A program made the position numbers and the translations under genes. Source: Pseudomonas fluorescens (lineage in GTDB: Bacteria; Pseudomonadota; Gammaproteobacteria; Pseudomonadales; Pseudomonadaceae). From it: DNA of 64,000 nt. Positions 18,798 through 28,751 of this stretch are shown piece by piece; within the stretch, counting starts at the first letter, position 1, and each line of letters starts with the position of its first letter. The notes below the pieces were generated by a model, which had not been told where the DNA came from, searched no databases, and saw only the letters and a program-made list of their open reading frames with translations. Location: contig NZ_CABVHK010000002.1 of assembly GCF_902497785.1 (NCBI RefSeq), positions 398,639 to 462,638 of the forward strand, given 5' to 3'.

Positions 18798-19194
18798 CTC
18801 GATCACCACTCAATAGTCCGAAAACGAAGTGCCTGGGGCGTGTTCACTCTAAGTGACCACTGGCCCGGGAAGAAAGTTCTGGATTCTGGCTGGATGCGCA
18901 TCGGCGCGTCAGGTTGGTAGAGGATGCATGTCACAGATGACAGGTGTGTGTCGCGATGGCGGACTCGCATTCAGCATCGATGTCGACTGACACGACCTCT
19001 TCGCGGGCAAGCCCGCTCCCACAGGGAATCATTGCAAATGCAGAGTATGTGCGCGGTCAAACCAGCGAAGCGCGCCCGCTTGATGCCACGGTCGGCCCGC
19101 AGGCCGCCGCGGTTCTGATTTTGATCTGAGGCGCCCCGTAAAACCACGCTGGCCGAACGCAGGTATTGCGCAGCGGGGAAACCGGCAAAGTCCG
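18798..19194. other. Intergenic region with two repeat remnants
   Basis: No gene seen in this 397-nt gap upstream of the DUF3509 gene and downstream of thrC. It holds a single half-BIME at about 18977-19023, related to the copy at 42076-42165 (shared TGTCGACTGACAC and GCGGGCAAGCCCGCTCCCAC). It then holds the truncated type E element at 19090-19194. Confidence 0.6.
19090..19194. repeat. Dispersed intergenic element (type E), truncated inverted copy
   Basis: Reverse-complement, diverged copy of the last ~110 nt of the element at 11930-12215, sharing CAGGCCGCC, GATTTTGATCTGAGGCGCCCC, TGGCCGAACGCAGG and ATTGCGCAGCGGGG (in part with mismatches). It ends exactly at the thrC stop codon. Confidence 0.7.
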
Positions 19195-20604
19195 TTACAG
19201 CGGCTTCCCACGATTCCCATGCTGACCAACAAAAGCCTGAACCGCCTTGAGGTCGTTCGGCAATACGGTACAGCGCTCATCCCGCTCAAACAGATCAGCC
19301 AGATGCACAGGCAATTCGAGCGCCTTGCCAACACCCGCCTTTAACACCGCATCCGGGAATTTTACCGGGTGCGCAGTGCCAAGGATCACCATCGGAATAT
19401 CCAGACTACGCCGGCATTCACGAGCAGCCTTCACGCCGATTGCCGTGTGCGGGTCCAGCAACTCACCCGTCTGTTCGTAAACCTCAGCAATGGTTTCGCA
19501 CGTCTGCGCATCATCTACAGCCAGCGAATCGAACAGCTTGCGCGCTTCAGTCCAGCGTTCCTGTTCAACGCTGAAACCACCGCCCTGCTTGAACGAATCC
19601 ATCAAACCGGCAATCGCCGCGCCGTTACGACCGTGCAGGTCGAACAGCAAACGCTCGAAGTTCGACGACACCATGATGTCCATCGACGGCGACAACGTGG
19701 CGTGCAGGGTTTCCTTGACGTACTGATTGCCGCTCATGAAGCGGTGCAGGATGTCATTGCGGTTGGTCGCGACGATCAACTGGTTGATCGGCAGGCCCAT
19801 GTTGCGCGCCAGGTAACCGGCGAAGATGTCGCCGAAGTTGCCGGTCGGCACCGAGAACGACACCGAACGCGCCGGGCCGCCCAACTGCAGGGAGGCGTGG
19901 AAGTAGTAGACGATCTGGGCCATGATCCGCGCCCAGTTGATCGAGTTCACCGCCACCAGACGCGTGCCTTTGAGGAAGCTCTGGTCAGCGAAGCTCGCCT
20001 TGACCATTTCCTGGCAGTCATCGAAATTGCCTTCGATGGCGATGTTGTGAATGTTCTCGCCGAAGATCGTGGTCATCTGCCGACGCTGCACTTCAGACAC
20101 GCGGTTGTGCGGGTGCAGGATGAAGATGTCGACGTTTTCGCAATGCTTGCAGCCTTCGATGGCGGCCGAACCGGTGTCACCGGAAGTGGCGCCGACGATC
20201 ACCACGCGTTCACCGCGTTTTTCCAGCACGTAGTCGAGCAAGCGACCGAGCAGTTGCAGGGCAAAGTCCTTGAACGCCAGGGTCGGGCCGTGGAACAGCT
20301 CCAGCACCCATTCGTTGCCGTTCAGTTGACGCAACGGCGCCACGGCGCTGTGCGAGAACACGCCGTAGGTTTCTTCGAGGATCTTTTTGAAATCGGCATC
20401 AGGAATGCTGCCGGCGACGAACGGGCGCATGACGCGGAACGCCAGCTCGTGATACGGCAGGCCCGCCCAGGAAGCGATTTCTTCCTGGGTGAAACGTGGC
20501 AGGACTTCCGGGACGTACAGACCGCCGTCAGTGGCCAGACCTGCCAGCAGGACGTCTTCGAAATTCAGGGCCGGTGCCTGGCCGCGGGTACTGATATAAC
20601 GCAT
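19195..20604 (-). CDS. thrC: Threonine synthase
   Basis: PLP-dependent threonine synthase (469 aa), converting O-phosphohomoserine to threonine, the last step of the pathway begun by hom. The PLP lysine is K112 in GPTLAFKDFALQLLG, and the cofactor-phosphate motif is near SVPTGNFGDIFAGY. Family-typical MRYISTRGQAP supports ATG 20604 as start. It lies 66 nt downstream of hom with a GC-rich hairpin in the gap. It is the last gene of the xerD-dsbC-hom-thrC run. Confidence 0.97.
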   Translation of the reverse strand: MRYISTRGQAPALNFEDVLLAGLATDGGLYVPEVLPRFTQEEIASWAGLPYHELAFRVMRPFVAGSIPDADFKKILEETYGVFSHSAVAPLRQLNGNEWVLELFHGPTLAFKDFALQLLGRLLDYVLEKRGERVVIVGATSGDTGSAAIEGCKHCENVDIFILHPHNRVSEVQRRQMTTIFGENIHNIAIEGNFDDCQEMVKASFADQSFLKGTRLVAVNSINWARIMAQIVYYFHASLQLGGPARSVSFSVPTGNFGDIFAGYLARNMGLPINQLIVATNRNDILHRFMSGNQYVKETLHATLSPSMDIMVSSNFERLLFDLHGRNGAAIAGLMDSFKQGGGFSVEQERWTEARKLFDSLAVDDAQTCETIAEVYEQTGELLDPHTAIGVKAARECRRSLDIPMVILGTAHPVKFPDAVLKAGVGKALELPVHLADLFERDERCTVLPNDLKAVQAFVGQHGNRGKPL

Positions 20605-20633
20605 GACTGACTCCAATGGACAGTGTTCGCAAA

Positions 20634-20655
20634 GCCGGGCCCGCGCACGGGCCCG
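20634..20655 (-). promoter_or_regulatory. Intercistronic hairpin between hom and thrC
   Basis: Near-perfect GC-rich palindrome GCCGGGCCCG / CGGGCCCGGT with a 4-nt loop in the 66-nt gap between hom and thrC. There is no T tract, so it is more likely an mRNA-processing or stability element than a terminator. Confidence 0.45.
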
Positions 20656-20670
20656 GTGAACGATAACGGC

Positions 20671-21975
20671 TTAGTTCAGGTGCTCGACACGGATCCGGAC
20701 AACCGGACCGACCACGCCTGCCAAGGCTTCGAGGGCGGCGATCGCGTCGTTCATGTGCTGTTCCAGCACACGATGAGTCAACAGGATCATCGGCACCAGA
20801 CCGTCATGCTCTTCGACTTCTTTCTGCATGATCGATTCGATGTTGATGCCGCGTTCCGACAGGATGCTCGCGACCTGAGCCAGCACGCCCGGATGATCCT
20901 TGGCCTGAATGCGCAGGTAGTAGGCGCTTTCACAGGCTTCGATCGGCAGGATCGGATGCGCCGACAGCGAATCCGGCTGGAAGGCCAGGTGCGGCACGCG
21001 GTTTTCCGGGTCGGAGGTCATGGCGCGAACCACGTCCACCAGGTCGGCGATCACCGACGAAGCGGTCGGCTCCATACCGGCGCCGGCGCCGTAGAACAGG
21101 GTCGAACCGGCGGCGTCACCGTTGACCATCACCGCGTTCATCACGCCGTTGACGTTGGCGATCAGGCGATCGGCCGGGATCAGCGTCGGGTGCACGCGCA
21201 GTTCGATACCGGCCGCAGTGCTGCGCGCCACGCCCAGGTGCTTGATGCGGTAGCCCAGCGCTTCGGCGTAATTCACGTCAGCGGTGGTCAGCTTGGTGAT
21301 GCCTTCGGTGTAAGCCTTGTCGAATTGCAGCGGAATGCCGAATGCGATGGACGCCAGGATCGTCAGCTTGTGAGCGGCGTCGATGCCTTCAACGTCGAAG
21401 GTCGGATCGGCTTCGGCGTAACCCAGAGCCTGAGCCTCGGCCAGCACGTCTTCGAAGGTGCGACCCTTTTCGCGCATCTCGGTGAGAATGAAGTTGCCGG
21501 TGCCATTGATGATGCCGGCAACCCAATTGATGCGGTTGGCGGACAAGCCTTCACGGATCGCCTTGATCACCGGAATGCCACCGGCCACGGCCGCTTCGAA
21601 AGCGACAATCACGCCTTTCTCGCGAGCCTTGGCGAAAATTTCATTACCGTGAACGGCGATAAGCGCCTTGTTCGCGGTGACCACATGCTTGCCATTCTCG
21701 ATGGCCTTGAGTACCAGCTCGCGGGCAACGGTGTAGCCGCCCACCAACTCTATAACGATGTCGATCTCAGGGTTCGTGGCCACTTCGAAGACATCGTTGG
21801 TAATCGCAATACCGGTCGTTTGGAACTGAGGCTTTGGCGTGCGCGTGGCAATTTGTGCCACTTCGATTCCACGCCCGGCACGACGAGCAATTTCCTCGGC
21901 GTTGCGCTGAAGTACGTTGAAGGTTCCGCCACCGACGGTCCCTAACCCACAGATGCCTACTTTGACCGGTTTCAC
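20671..21975 (-). CDS. hom: Homoserine dehydrogenase
   Basis: NAD(P)-dependent homoserine dehydrogenase (434 aa), reducing aspartate semialdehyde to homoserine for threonine and methionine. The N-terminal Rossmann fold (VGICGLGTVGGGTF) is followed by the catalytic region (VAGGIPVIKAIREGLSANRI and GTGNFILTEM) and a C-terminal ACT domain (about 350-430), which in this family mediates feedback control by threonine. GTG 21975 is the start, with GGGGAG upstream; the frame from 22029 is not homologous. The leader contains two hairpins with T runs. Confidence 0.96.
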   Translation of the reverse strand: MKPVKVGICGLGTVGGGTFNVLQRNAEEIARRAGRGIEVAQIATRTPKPQFQTTGIAITNDVFEVATNPEIDIVIELVGGYTVARELVLKAIENGKHVVTANKALIAVHGNEIFAKAREKGVIVAFEAAVAGGIPVIKAIREGLSANRINWVAGIINGTGNFILTEMREKGRTFEDVLAEAQALGYAEADPTFDVEGIDAAHKLTILASIAFGIPLQFDKAYTEGITKLTTADVNYAEALGYRIKHLGVARSTAAGIELRVHPTLIPADRLIANVNGVMNAVMVNGDAAGSTLFYGAGAGMEPTASSVIADLVDVVRAMTSDPENRVPHLAFQPDSLSAHPILPIEACESAYYLRIQAKDHPGVLAQVASILSERGINIESIMQKEVEEHDGLVPMILLTHRVLEQHMNDAIAALEALAGVVGPVVRIRVEHLN

Positions 21976-21993
21976 TGTGAACTCCCCATAAAA

Positions 21994-22040
21994 CGGCCGA
22001 CTCAAGGCCGGCCGTAAAAACAGCCGCATGCTCGCGGCTC
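21994..22040 (-). terminator. Tandem hairpins in the hom leader
   Basis: Read on the minus strand: AGCCGC-GAGCAT-GCGGCT followed by GTTTTTA, a good intrinsic terminator after dsbC. Then comes a second stem, CGGCC...GGCCG, followed by TTTTA just before the hom ribosome-binding site. Either dsbC termination or attenuation of hom is possible; no leader peptide rich in Thr codons is apparent. Confidence 0.6.
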
Positions 22041-22109
22041 TCTATTAATGGCCCGGCCAATGCTGCTGCCGGACCATGATTGTCAAAGGCTGGCCATGAC
22101 GATGCGAAT

Positions 22110-22841
22110 TTACTTCGCGCCCAGCGCCAGTTTGGCGACTTGTGGCGCAGGCTGGTAGCCCGGAATGACCTGACCGTCAGCCAAAACGATGGCCGGTGTA
22201 CCGTTCACGCCAATCGACTGACCGAGGGCGAACTGCTTGGAAACAGGGTTTTCGCATTTGGCGGCCTTGATTTCCTTCCCGTCGACCATTTTGTCCATGG
22301 CGGCTTTCTTGTCTTTCGAGCACCACACCGCTTGCAGCTGTTCGTCACCCGGCGAGCCCAGGCCCTGGCGCGGGAACGCCACGTAACGCACTTCGATGCC
22401 GCGCTTGTTCAGCTCAGGCACTTCGGCGTGCAGTTTGTGGCAGTACGGGCAGGTGGTGTCGGTAAATACGGTGATGTGCGATTTGGTTTCGCCGATGGCC
22501 GGGTAGACCACGGTGTCCGCGACTGGAATCGCGTTGACCAGCTTGGACACGCCCAGGCGTTCGGTCTTCTCGGTCAGGTTGACCGGCTTTCCGTCCTTGA
22601 GCTGGAACATGTAGCCCTGAACCACGTATTGGCCGTCGGCGCTGGCGTAGAGCACGCGGCTGCCCTGGAGTTTGACTTCATACAGACCCGGCAGCGGACT
22701 GGCAGAGATGCTTTCTACCGGTACTTCAAGCTGGAGGTTTTCCAGGCTTTTACGGATGGCTTTGTCGGCCGCGTCATCGGCGACGGCAAAGGTGCTGACC
22801 AACGCAATGGCTGCGGCGGCGAAAATCTGGGTCAGACGCAT
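22110..22841 (-). CDS. dsbC: Thiol:disulfide interchange protein DsbC
   Basis: Periplasmic disulfide isomerase (243 aa) that reshuffles wrong disulfides and is kept reduced by DsbD. A cleavable signal peptide (about 1-21, ending AVADD) precedes an N-terminal dimerisation domain and a thioredoxin-fold domain with active site C131-P-Y-C134 (TDTTCPYCHKLH). A second Cys pair (WCSKDKK ... AKCENP) is conserved in the family. ATG 22841 is chosen because the signal peptide starts there. It lies downstream of xerD on the same strand, with a repeat element between them. Confidence 0.96.
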   Translation of the reverse strand: MRLTQIFAAAAIALVSTFAVADDAADKAIRKSLENLQLEVPVESISASPLPGLYEVKLQGSRVLYASADGQYVVQGYMFQLKDGKPVNLTEKTERLGVSKLVNAIPVADTVVYPAIGETKSHITVFTDTTCPYCHKLHAEVPELNKRGIEVRYVAFPRQGLGSPGDEQLQAVWCSKDKKAAMDKMVDGKEIKAAKCENPVSKQFALGQSIGVNGTPAIVLADGQVIPGYQPAPQVAKLALGAK

Positions 22842-23003
22842 GAGAACTCCTGAAGACGGACAAATGGGACGATCAGAACGCCCGTGCCGAAACACCGGGT
22901 CATAACCGCCCATCGTGCAAACCGGCAAAGCCTATCACATAAGGGCTGTGTGGCCGAATGCGGCTGTCGCAAGACTCCGCACTGCTACCTGACACCCATT
23001 ATT

Positions 23004-23135
23004 GTGGTGAGGGGATTTATCCCCGTTGGGCTGCGCAGCAGCCCCAAAATCTGCCACCCGGTTTAATTAACTACACCGCGAATACCGATTTACGACTGCT
23101 GCGCAGCCGAACGGGGATAAATCCCCTCGCCACAG
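23004..23135. repeat. Long inverted repeat element (type D, GTGGTGAGGGGATTTATCCCC)
   Basis: Arms of about 35-40 nt (GTGGTGAGGGGATTTATCCC, GTTGGGCTGCGCAGCAG) around a 50-nt centre, in the 322-nt gap between xerD and dsbC. Related copies occur at 53824 and 60501. Nothing else was recognised in that gap apart from dsbC upstream sequence. Confidence 0.88.
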
Positions 23136-23163
23136 GTAAGCATTTCAGTTTCAGGAACTGTGT

Positions 23164-24060
23164 TCAGCCGCGCGGGTGGTGTTTGGCGTGCAGGTCTTGC
23201 AAGCGTGCCCGGGCGACGTGGGTGTAGATCTGGGTGGTCGACAGATCGCTGTGACCGAGCAGCATTTGCACCACGCGCAAGTCGGCGCCGTGGTTGAGCA
23301 AATGCGTCGCGAAGGCATGGCGCAGGGTGTGCGGCGACAGCGACTTGCCGATCCCGGCGACCTTGGCCTGATGCTTGATGCGGTGCCAGAACGTCTGGCG
23401 GGTCATCTGTTCGCCGCGCAGGCTGGGAAACAGCACGTCACTCGGACGCCCGCCAAGCAACTCGCCGCGAGCATCGCGCATGTAGCGCTCGACCCAGACG
23501 ATCGCCTCCTCGCCCATCGGCACCAGCCGCTCCTTGCTGCCCTTGCCCATCACCCGCAGCACGCCCTGACGCAGATTGACCTGTTCCAGGGTCAGGCTGA
23601 TCAGCTCCGTCACCCGCAAGCCGCAGGCGTAAAGCACTTCGAGCATGGCGCGATCGCGCTGGCCGATGGCTTCGCTCAGGTCCGGCGCTTTCAGCAGCGC
23701 CTCCACGTCAGCTTCCGACAAGGATTTGGGCAGCGGCCTGCCGAGCTGAGGCATATCGACGCGCAACGTCGGGTCGACTGCGATCAACTTTTCCCGCAGC
23801 AGATAACGATAGAAGCCACGCACACCGGAGAGAAATCGCGCGGTGGAACGGGGTTTGTAGTTCTGCTCCAGGCGCCAGGCCAGGTGATCGAGGATCAACT
23901 CACGACCGGCGTTGATCAGTTCCAGGCCTTTTTCCTGCAACCAGCCATTGAATAGCGCCAGGTCGCTGCGATAGGCGTCGCGGGTGTTATCAGACAGACC
24001 TTTCTCCAGCCACAACGCGTCGAGGAACTGGTCTATCAGAGGATGATCGATGGCAGGCAT
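23164..24060 (-). CDS. xerD: Tyrosine recombinase XerD
   Basis: Site-specific recombinase (298 aa) that with XerC resolves chromosome dimers at dif under FtsK control. The N-terminal SAM-like domain is followed by the catalytic domain with the family residues: Arg in CGLRVTELISL, Lys in GKGSKERLVPM, HTLRHAFATHLL (His-Arg), LGHSDLSTTQIYTHV (His and nucleophile Tyr). Length is exactly family-typical. It is upstream of dsbC and downstream of rplS, in the order usual for Pseudomonas. Confidence 0.96.
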   Translation of the reverse strand: MPAIDHPLIDQFLDALWLEKGLSDNTRDAYRSDLALFNGWLQEKGLELINAGRELILDHLAWRLEQNYKPRSTARFLSGVRGFYRYLLREKLIAVDPTLRVDMPQLGRPLPKSLSEADVEALLKAPDLSEAIGQRDRAMLEVLYACGLRVTELISLTLEQVNLRQGVLRVMGKGSKERLVPMGEEAIVWVERYMRDARGELLGGRPSDVLFPSLRGEQMTRQTFWHRIKHQAKVAGIGKSLSPHTLRHAFATHLLNHGADLRVVQMLLGHSDLSTTQIYTHVARARLQDLHAKHHPRG

Positions 24061-24112
24061 AAAGGCTCAGGCAAGACCGGCAGTACGGTCAGGGAAGATA
24101 AATCGCAGGCAA

Positions 24113-24142
24113 CAAAAAAGCAGCCCGTAGGCTGCTTTTTTC
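24113..24142. terminator. Intrinsic terminator after rplS
   Basis: Stem GCAGCC / GGCTGC with a 3-nt loop, flanked by AAAAAA and TTTTTT. It ends the rpsP-rimM-trmD-rplS transcript and separates it from xerD. It is symmetric and could work both ways. Confidence 0.9.
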
Positions 24143-24159
24143 TGCATCGGAAGCTGGAC

Positions 24160-24510
24160 TTAAGCCAGTTTTTCCTTGATGCGAGCTGCTTTACCAGACA
24201 GGTCACGCAGGTAGTACAGCTTGGCTTTACGTACGTCACCGCGACGTTTAACGGCCATGCTGTCGATTTGCGGGCTGTAGGTCTGGAAAGTACGCTCTAC
24301 GCCAACACCGTTGGAGATTTTACGAACGGTGAAAGCACTGTTTACGCCGCGGTTACGCTTGGCGATAACAACACCTTCGAACGCTTGCAGACGCGAACGG
24401 TCGCCTTCCTTCACTTTCACCTGAACGACAATGGTGTCGCCCGGGGCAAAGGTAGGGATTTCTTTGGTCATCTGCTCTGCTTCGAGTGCAAGGATGATTT
24501 TGTTAGTCAT
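24160..24510 (-). CDS. rplS: 50S ribosomal protein L19
   Basis: Ribosomal protein bL19 (116 aa), located at the 30S-50S interface. [34 protein letters not shown] and [20 protein letters not shown] are family signatures. It is the last gene of the operon, 45 nt after trmD and followed by an intrinsic terminator. TAGGAG precedes the start. Confidence 0.98.
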
Positions 24511-24555
24511 GCTGTGCTCCTAAGGTAAATCAACGGACTTACCATCGATACGTTG

Positions 24556-25308
24556 TTAACTATCGTCCCGCTCGCGGATGTATTCCTCGAGCAGCTTCTT
24601 CTCTTCTCCAGAAAGCGAGCGGCTTTCCAGAAGATCGGCGCGTCGTTCAAAGGTCCTACCAAGGGACTGCTGTAAACGCCAACGCCGGATATGCGCGTGA
24701 TTGCCACTTAGCAACACGTCGGGAACACGCTGATCCGCATACACCTCAGGTCGGGTGTAGTGCGGGCAATCCAGCAAACCATCCGTAAAGGAATCTTCCT
24801 CGGCGGAGTCCGCATGCCCTAAAGCTCCAGGCAGCAGTCGTGTAACCGCATCGATCAGGACCATCGCCGGCAGCTCGCCGCCAGACAGTACATAGTCGCC
24901 AATCGACCACTCTTCATCGACATGAGCATCAATAAAACGCTCGTCAATGCCTTCATAGCGGCCGGCAATCAGGATCAATGCATCCAGATTCGCCAACTCG
25001 CGCACCGCCGACTGATTCAGCTGACGGCCTTGGGGGGACAGGTAAATCACCTTCGCCGCCTCCCCGGCTGCTGCCTTGGCCTGAACCAGAGCATCTTCCA
25101 GGGGCTTGATCTTCATCACCATGCCCGGACCACCGCCAAATGGGCGATCATCCACAGTGTGATGTCGATCCGTCGTGTAGTCTCGCGGGTTCCAACAGGT
25201 AAGCTGCAACAGCCCCTGTTTCACCGCCCGACTGGTGATGCCGTACTCGCTGATGGCGGAGAACATCTCGGGAAACAAACTGATCACTTCTACGCGCAAG
25301 TTAGCCAC
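24556..25308 (-). CDS. trmD: tRNA (guanine-N1)-methyltransferase
   Basis: SAM-dependent enzyme of 250 aa that makes m1G37 in tRNAs reading CNN codons and so prevents frameshifting. It has the SPOUT trefoil-knot motifs [21 protein letters not shown] and [21 protein letters not shown] 25308 gives the family length and start ([16 protein letters not shown]); the stop of rimM is only 2 nt upstream, implying translational coupling. It is an essential operon member. Confidence 0.96.
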   Translation of the reverse strand: MANLRVEVISLFPEMFSAISEYGITSRAVKQGLLQLTCWNPRDYTTDRHHTVDDRPFGGGPGMVMKIKPLEDALVQAKAAAGEAAKVIYLSPQGRQLNQSAVRELANLDALILIAGRYEGIDERFIDAHVDEEWSIGDYVLSGGELPAMVLIDAVTRLLPGALGHADSAEEDSFTDGLLDCPHYTRPEVYADQRVPDVLLSGNHAHIRRWRLQQSLGRTFERRADLLESRSLSGEEKKLLEEYIRERDDS

Positions 25309-25310
25309 GC

Positions 25311-25847
25311 TTAGAAATCCGCATCCCATTCCACCTTCATCTCGCCTGCGGCAAGGTCGACGGCCAACACGCATTGCTCGGTATAGGGCAACAGGCGTTC
25401 GCGATCATCCAGGCTGCCAGCGCAAGGCTTGACCACCATTACATCATTGGCGCCGGTTTCCAGAAGATGATCGATTTTCCCGAGCAATTGCCCGAGTTGA
25501 TCAATAACCTTCAGACCTTCCAGCTGGTACCAGTAGTACTCGCCGTCGGTCAATTCAGGGAACAGGTTGCGCGGCACGCAGATCTCATAACCGGCCAGAA
25601 GACGCGCTTCTTCACGATCATCGAGACCCTTGAGCTTCGCGACCAGGAACTTGTCGTTCCCACGTCCGCTGACCAGCTCGACCTGTTTCACATTGCCTTC
25701 GCGCTTGAGCGTCCAGGTTTTGTACTGCAACAGGTTTTCAGTCGGATCAGTAAAGGAATACACCTTCACTTCGCCGCGAACGCCATGAACAGAATAAATC
25801 TTGCCGATAACGATCAAATCATCAGCAACCGCTGGCGTCGCGTTCAT
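25311..25847 (-). CDS. rimM: Ribosome maturation factor RimM
   Basis: 16S/30S assembly factor (178 aa) that binds S19 and helps the 30S head mature. Its N-terminal beta-barrel ([19 protein letters not shown]) and C-terminal PRC barrel ([20 protein letters not shown], then [12 protein letters not shown]) are recognisable. It starts 5 nt after rpsP and its stop is 2 nt before the trmD GTG, so the three genes are tightly coupled. Confidence 0.96.
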   Translation of the reverse strand: MNATPAVADDLIVIGKIYSVHGVRGEVKVYSFTDPTENLLQYKTWTLKREGNVKQVELVSGRGNDKFLVAKLKGLDDREEARLLAGYEICVPRNLFPELTDGEYYWYQLEGLKVIDQLGQLLGKIDHLLETGANDVMVVKPCAGSLDDRERLLPYTEQCVLAVDLAAGEMKVEWDADF

Positions 25848-25852
25848 ATTGC

Positions 25853-26104
25853 TCAGGCCGCAGCCTTAGACGCGTCCTTCAACAACTGAGCAACACGCTC
25901 AGAAGGTTGTGCACCAACGCTCAGCCAGTAGGCTACGCGCTCTTGGTTCACGGACAGACGGACTTCTTGACCACGAGCAACAGGGTTGAAGAAACCAACC
26001 TGTTCCTTGTGCGAACCGTCGCGCGGGTTGCGGCTGTCGGTTACGGTCAAGTGGTAAAACGGGCGCTTTTTGGAGCCGCCAAGGGCAAGACGGATTGTTA
26101 GCAT
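25853..26104 (-). CDS. rpsP: 30S ribosomal protein S16
   Basis: Ribosomal protein bS16 (83 aa), required for 30S assembly. [32 protein letters not shown] and the C-terminal [11 protein letters not shown] are typical. It is the first gene of the rpsP-rimM-trmD-rplS operon, with a sigma70-like promoter about 75 nt upstream. Confidence 0.98.
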   Translation of the reverse strand: MLTIRLALGGSKKRPFYHLTVTDSRNPRDGSHKEQVGFFNPVARGQEVRLSVNQERVAYWLSVGAQPSERVAQLLKDASKAAA

Positions 26105-26176
26105 GTGAACATCGTTCCTGTAGTCGGTGCTGCAAATCTAAAGGCACAGCGGGCATAGGTGCCCGAAAGGCCGCAT

Positions 26177-26204
26177 ATTCTAAGGAATATCCGGACTTTT
26201 GCAA
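26177..26204 (-). promoter_or_regulatory. Probable sigma70 promoter of the rpsP operon
   Basis: On the minus strand, TTGCAA (26199-26204) and TAGAAT (26177-26182) are separated by 16 nt. Transcription would start near 26170, giving a leader of about 65 nt that contains a small hairpin (GGGCACCTATGCCC). Confidence 0.5.
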
Positions 26205-26354
26205 ATGTCTTTTTCCGGCGGCCTATCGGACGCCATCCAGATTTGCTATAGAGCCGTCGTTGAAAACGGCCAGTCAGCTCCCGCCAAGTGCGGGTTTGCT
26301 GTGTATCCCACTTCCGTGTGGGGCTGCGTCGACATAACTGCCGGCGCGGATTCT

Positions 26355-27731
<1,377 letters not shown>

Positions 27732-27828
27732 TGCGCGATCCTTTCAGGCCCTGTGTAGACCGGGATAATGGCGGCCCAGACCGGAATATACATGTGCTCG
27801 GCGAGCCTGCGGCGTGGGCAGGTCGCGG

Positions 27829-27834
27829 ATTATA
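27829..27834 (-). promoter_or_regulatory. Candidate -10 box for ffh
   Basis: Perfect TATAAT on the minus strand about 100 nt upstream of the ffh start. The -35 region is weak (TGTCCG at 17-nt spacing), so the assignment rests mainly on the -10 hexamer. Confidence 0.4.
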
Positions 27835-27926
27835 GCGAAGACTGCGTCTGCCGGACACCTCGCACTTTCGTGGTGTGTGAGTTCTATGCCAAACTCAGCG
27901 CCTTTCGGGCTTGCCTAACAGGATTT

Positions 27927-28739
27927 ATGCTCCCCTTGTCACCCAGTTTGCTAACCACACTCGCCGCCGCCTGCTTATATGCCGCTGCGACTCTTTATCA
28001 GGGTTCTCGCCTGGCCACTGGCGCCAAGGCGAACAAGCGCCTGCTGGTCACGCTCGGCGTTCTGGCCGTGCTGGCTCACAGCGCCAGCCTGTTCACCCAT
28101 CTGCTGACGCCGATCGGGCTGGGCCTGGACTTCTTCAGTGCCGCCAGCTTGATCGCCGCCGCGGTCATCGCCCTGACCCTGCTGGCCTGCTCGCGCATCC
28201 CGGTGGAAAACCTGCTGATACTGCTGTTTCCGCTGGGCGCCGCGACCGTGCTGCTGGCGCAGTTCGCGCCGGCGGGTACGGTGCAGATCATCGACGAAGC
28301 GCCTGGCATTCTCGCGCATATCCTGTTGTCGATCCTGGCGTACGGCATGTTTACCATCGCGGTGTTCCAGGCCTTGCTGCTGCTGGTTCAGGACCATCAG
28401 CTCAAGCACAAGCATCCGTCCGGACTGATCAGGAACTTCCCGCCGCTGCAAACCATGGAAAGCCTGCTGTTCGGTTTTCTCTGGGCCGGCTGGACCCTGC
28501 TGTCGCTGTCGCTGATCTCTGGCTGGCTGTTCGTCGACAACCTGTTCGCCCAGCATCTGGTGCATAAAACCCTGCTGGCGTGCCTGGCCTGGATCGTCTT
28601 CAGTGTGCTGCTCTGGGGCCGTAATCGCCTCGGCTGGCGCGGACACAAGGCCATTCGCTGGACCCTCGCCGGTTTCTGCCTGCTGATGCTGGCGTACTTC
28701 GGCAGCAAGCTGGTCCGTGAATACATCCTGCACATCTGA
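27927..28739 (+). CDS. ypjD: YpjD/CcsA-family inner membrane protein
   Basis: Membrane protein of 270 aa with about eight hydrophobic segments, related to the cytochrome c assembly (CcsA/CcmC-like) family. Candidate haem-ligand histidines are at HSASLFTHLL and in the C-terminal half (HLVHKTLLA). The role of YpjD itself is unproven. ATG 27927 is used: the first membrane segment begins right after it, whereas the frame from 27768 adds a Cys/Arg-rich stretch. It is divergent from ffh and 12 nt upstream of the CNNM gene, so the two form an operon, the usual order in Pseudomonas. Confidence 0.88.
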   Translation: MLPLSPSLLTTLAAACLYAAATLYQGSRLATGAKANKRLLVTLGVLAVLAHSASLFTHLLTPIGLGLDFFSAASLIAAAVIALTLLACSRIPVENLLILLFPLGAATVLLAQFAPAGTVQIIDEAPGILAHILLSILAYGMFTIAVFQALLLLVQDHQLKHKHPSGLIRNFPPLQTMESLLFGFLWAGWTLLSLSLISGWLFVDNLFAQHLVHKTLLACLAWIVFSVLLWGRNRLGWRGHKAIRWTLAGFCLLMLAYFGSKLVREYILHI

Positions 28740-28751
28740 CGGGCGGCATTA

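Noticed and set aside
21976..22109. Threonine leader peptide ahead of hom
   Set aside because: No short frame with a run of Thr or Ile codons and a ribosome-binding site was found in the leader.
23164..24060. XerD as an integron or phage integrase
   Set aside because: Length, motifs and the xerD-dsbC-hom context identify the housekeeping recombinase; no att sites or cassettes.
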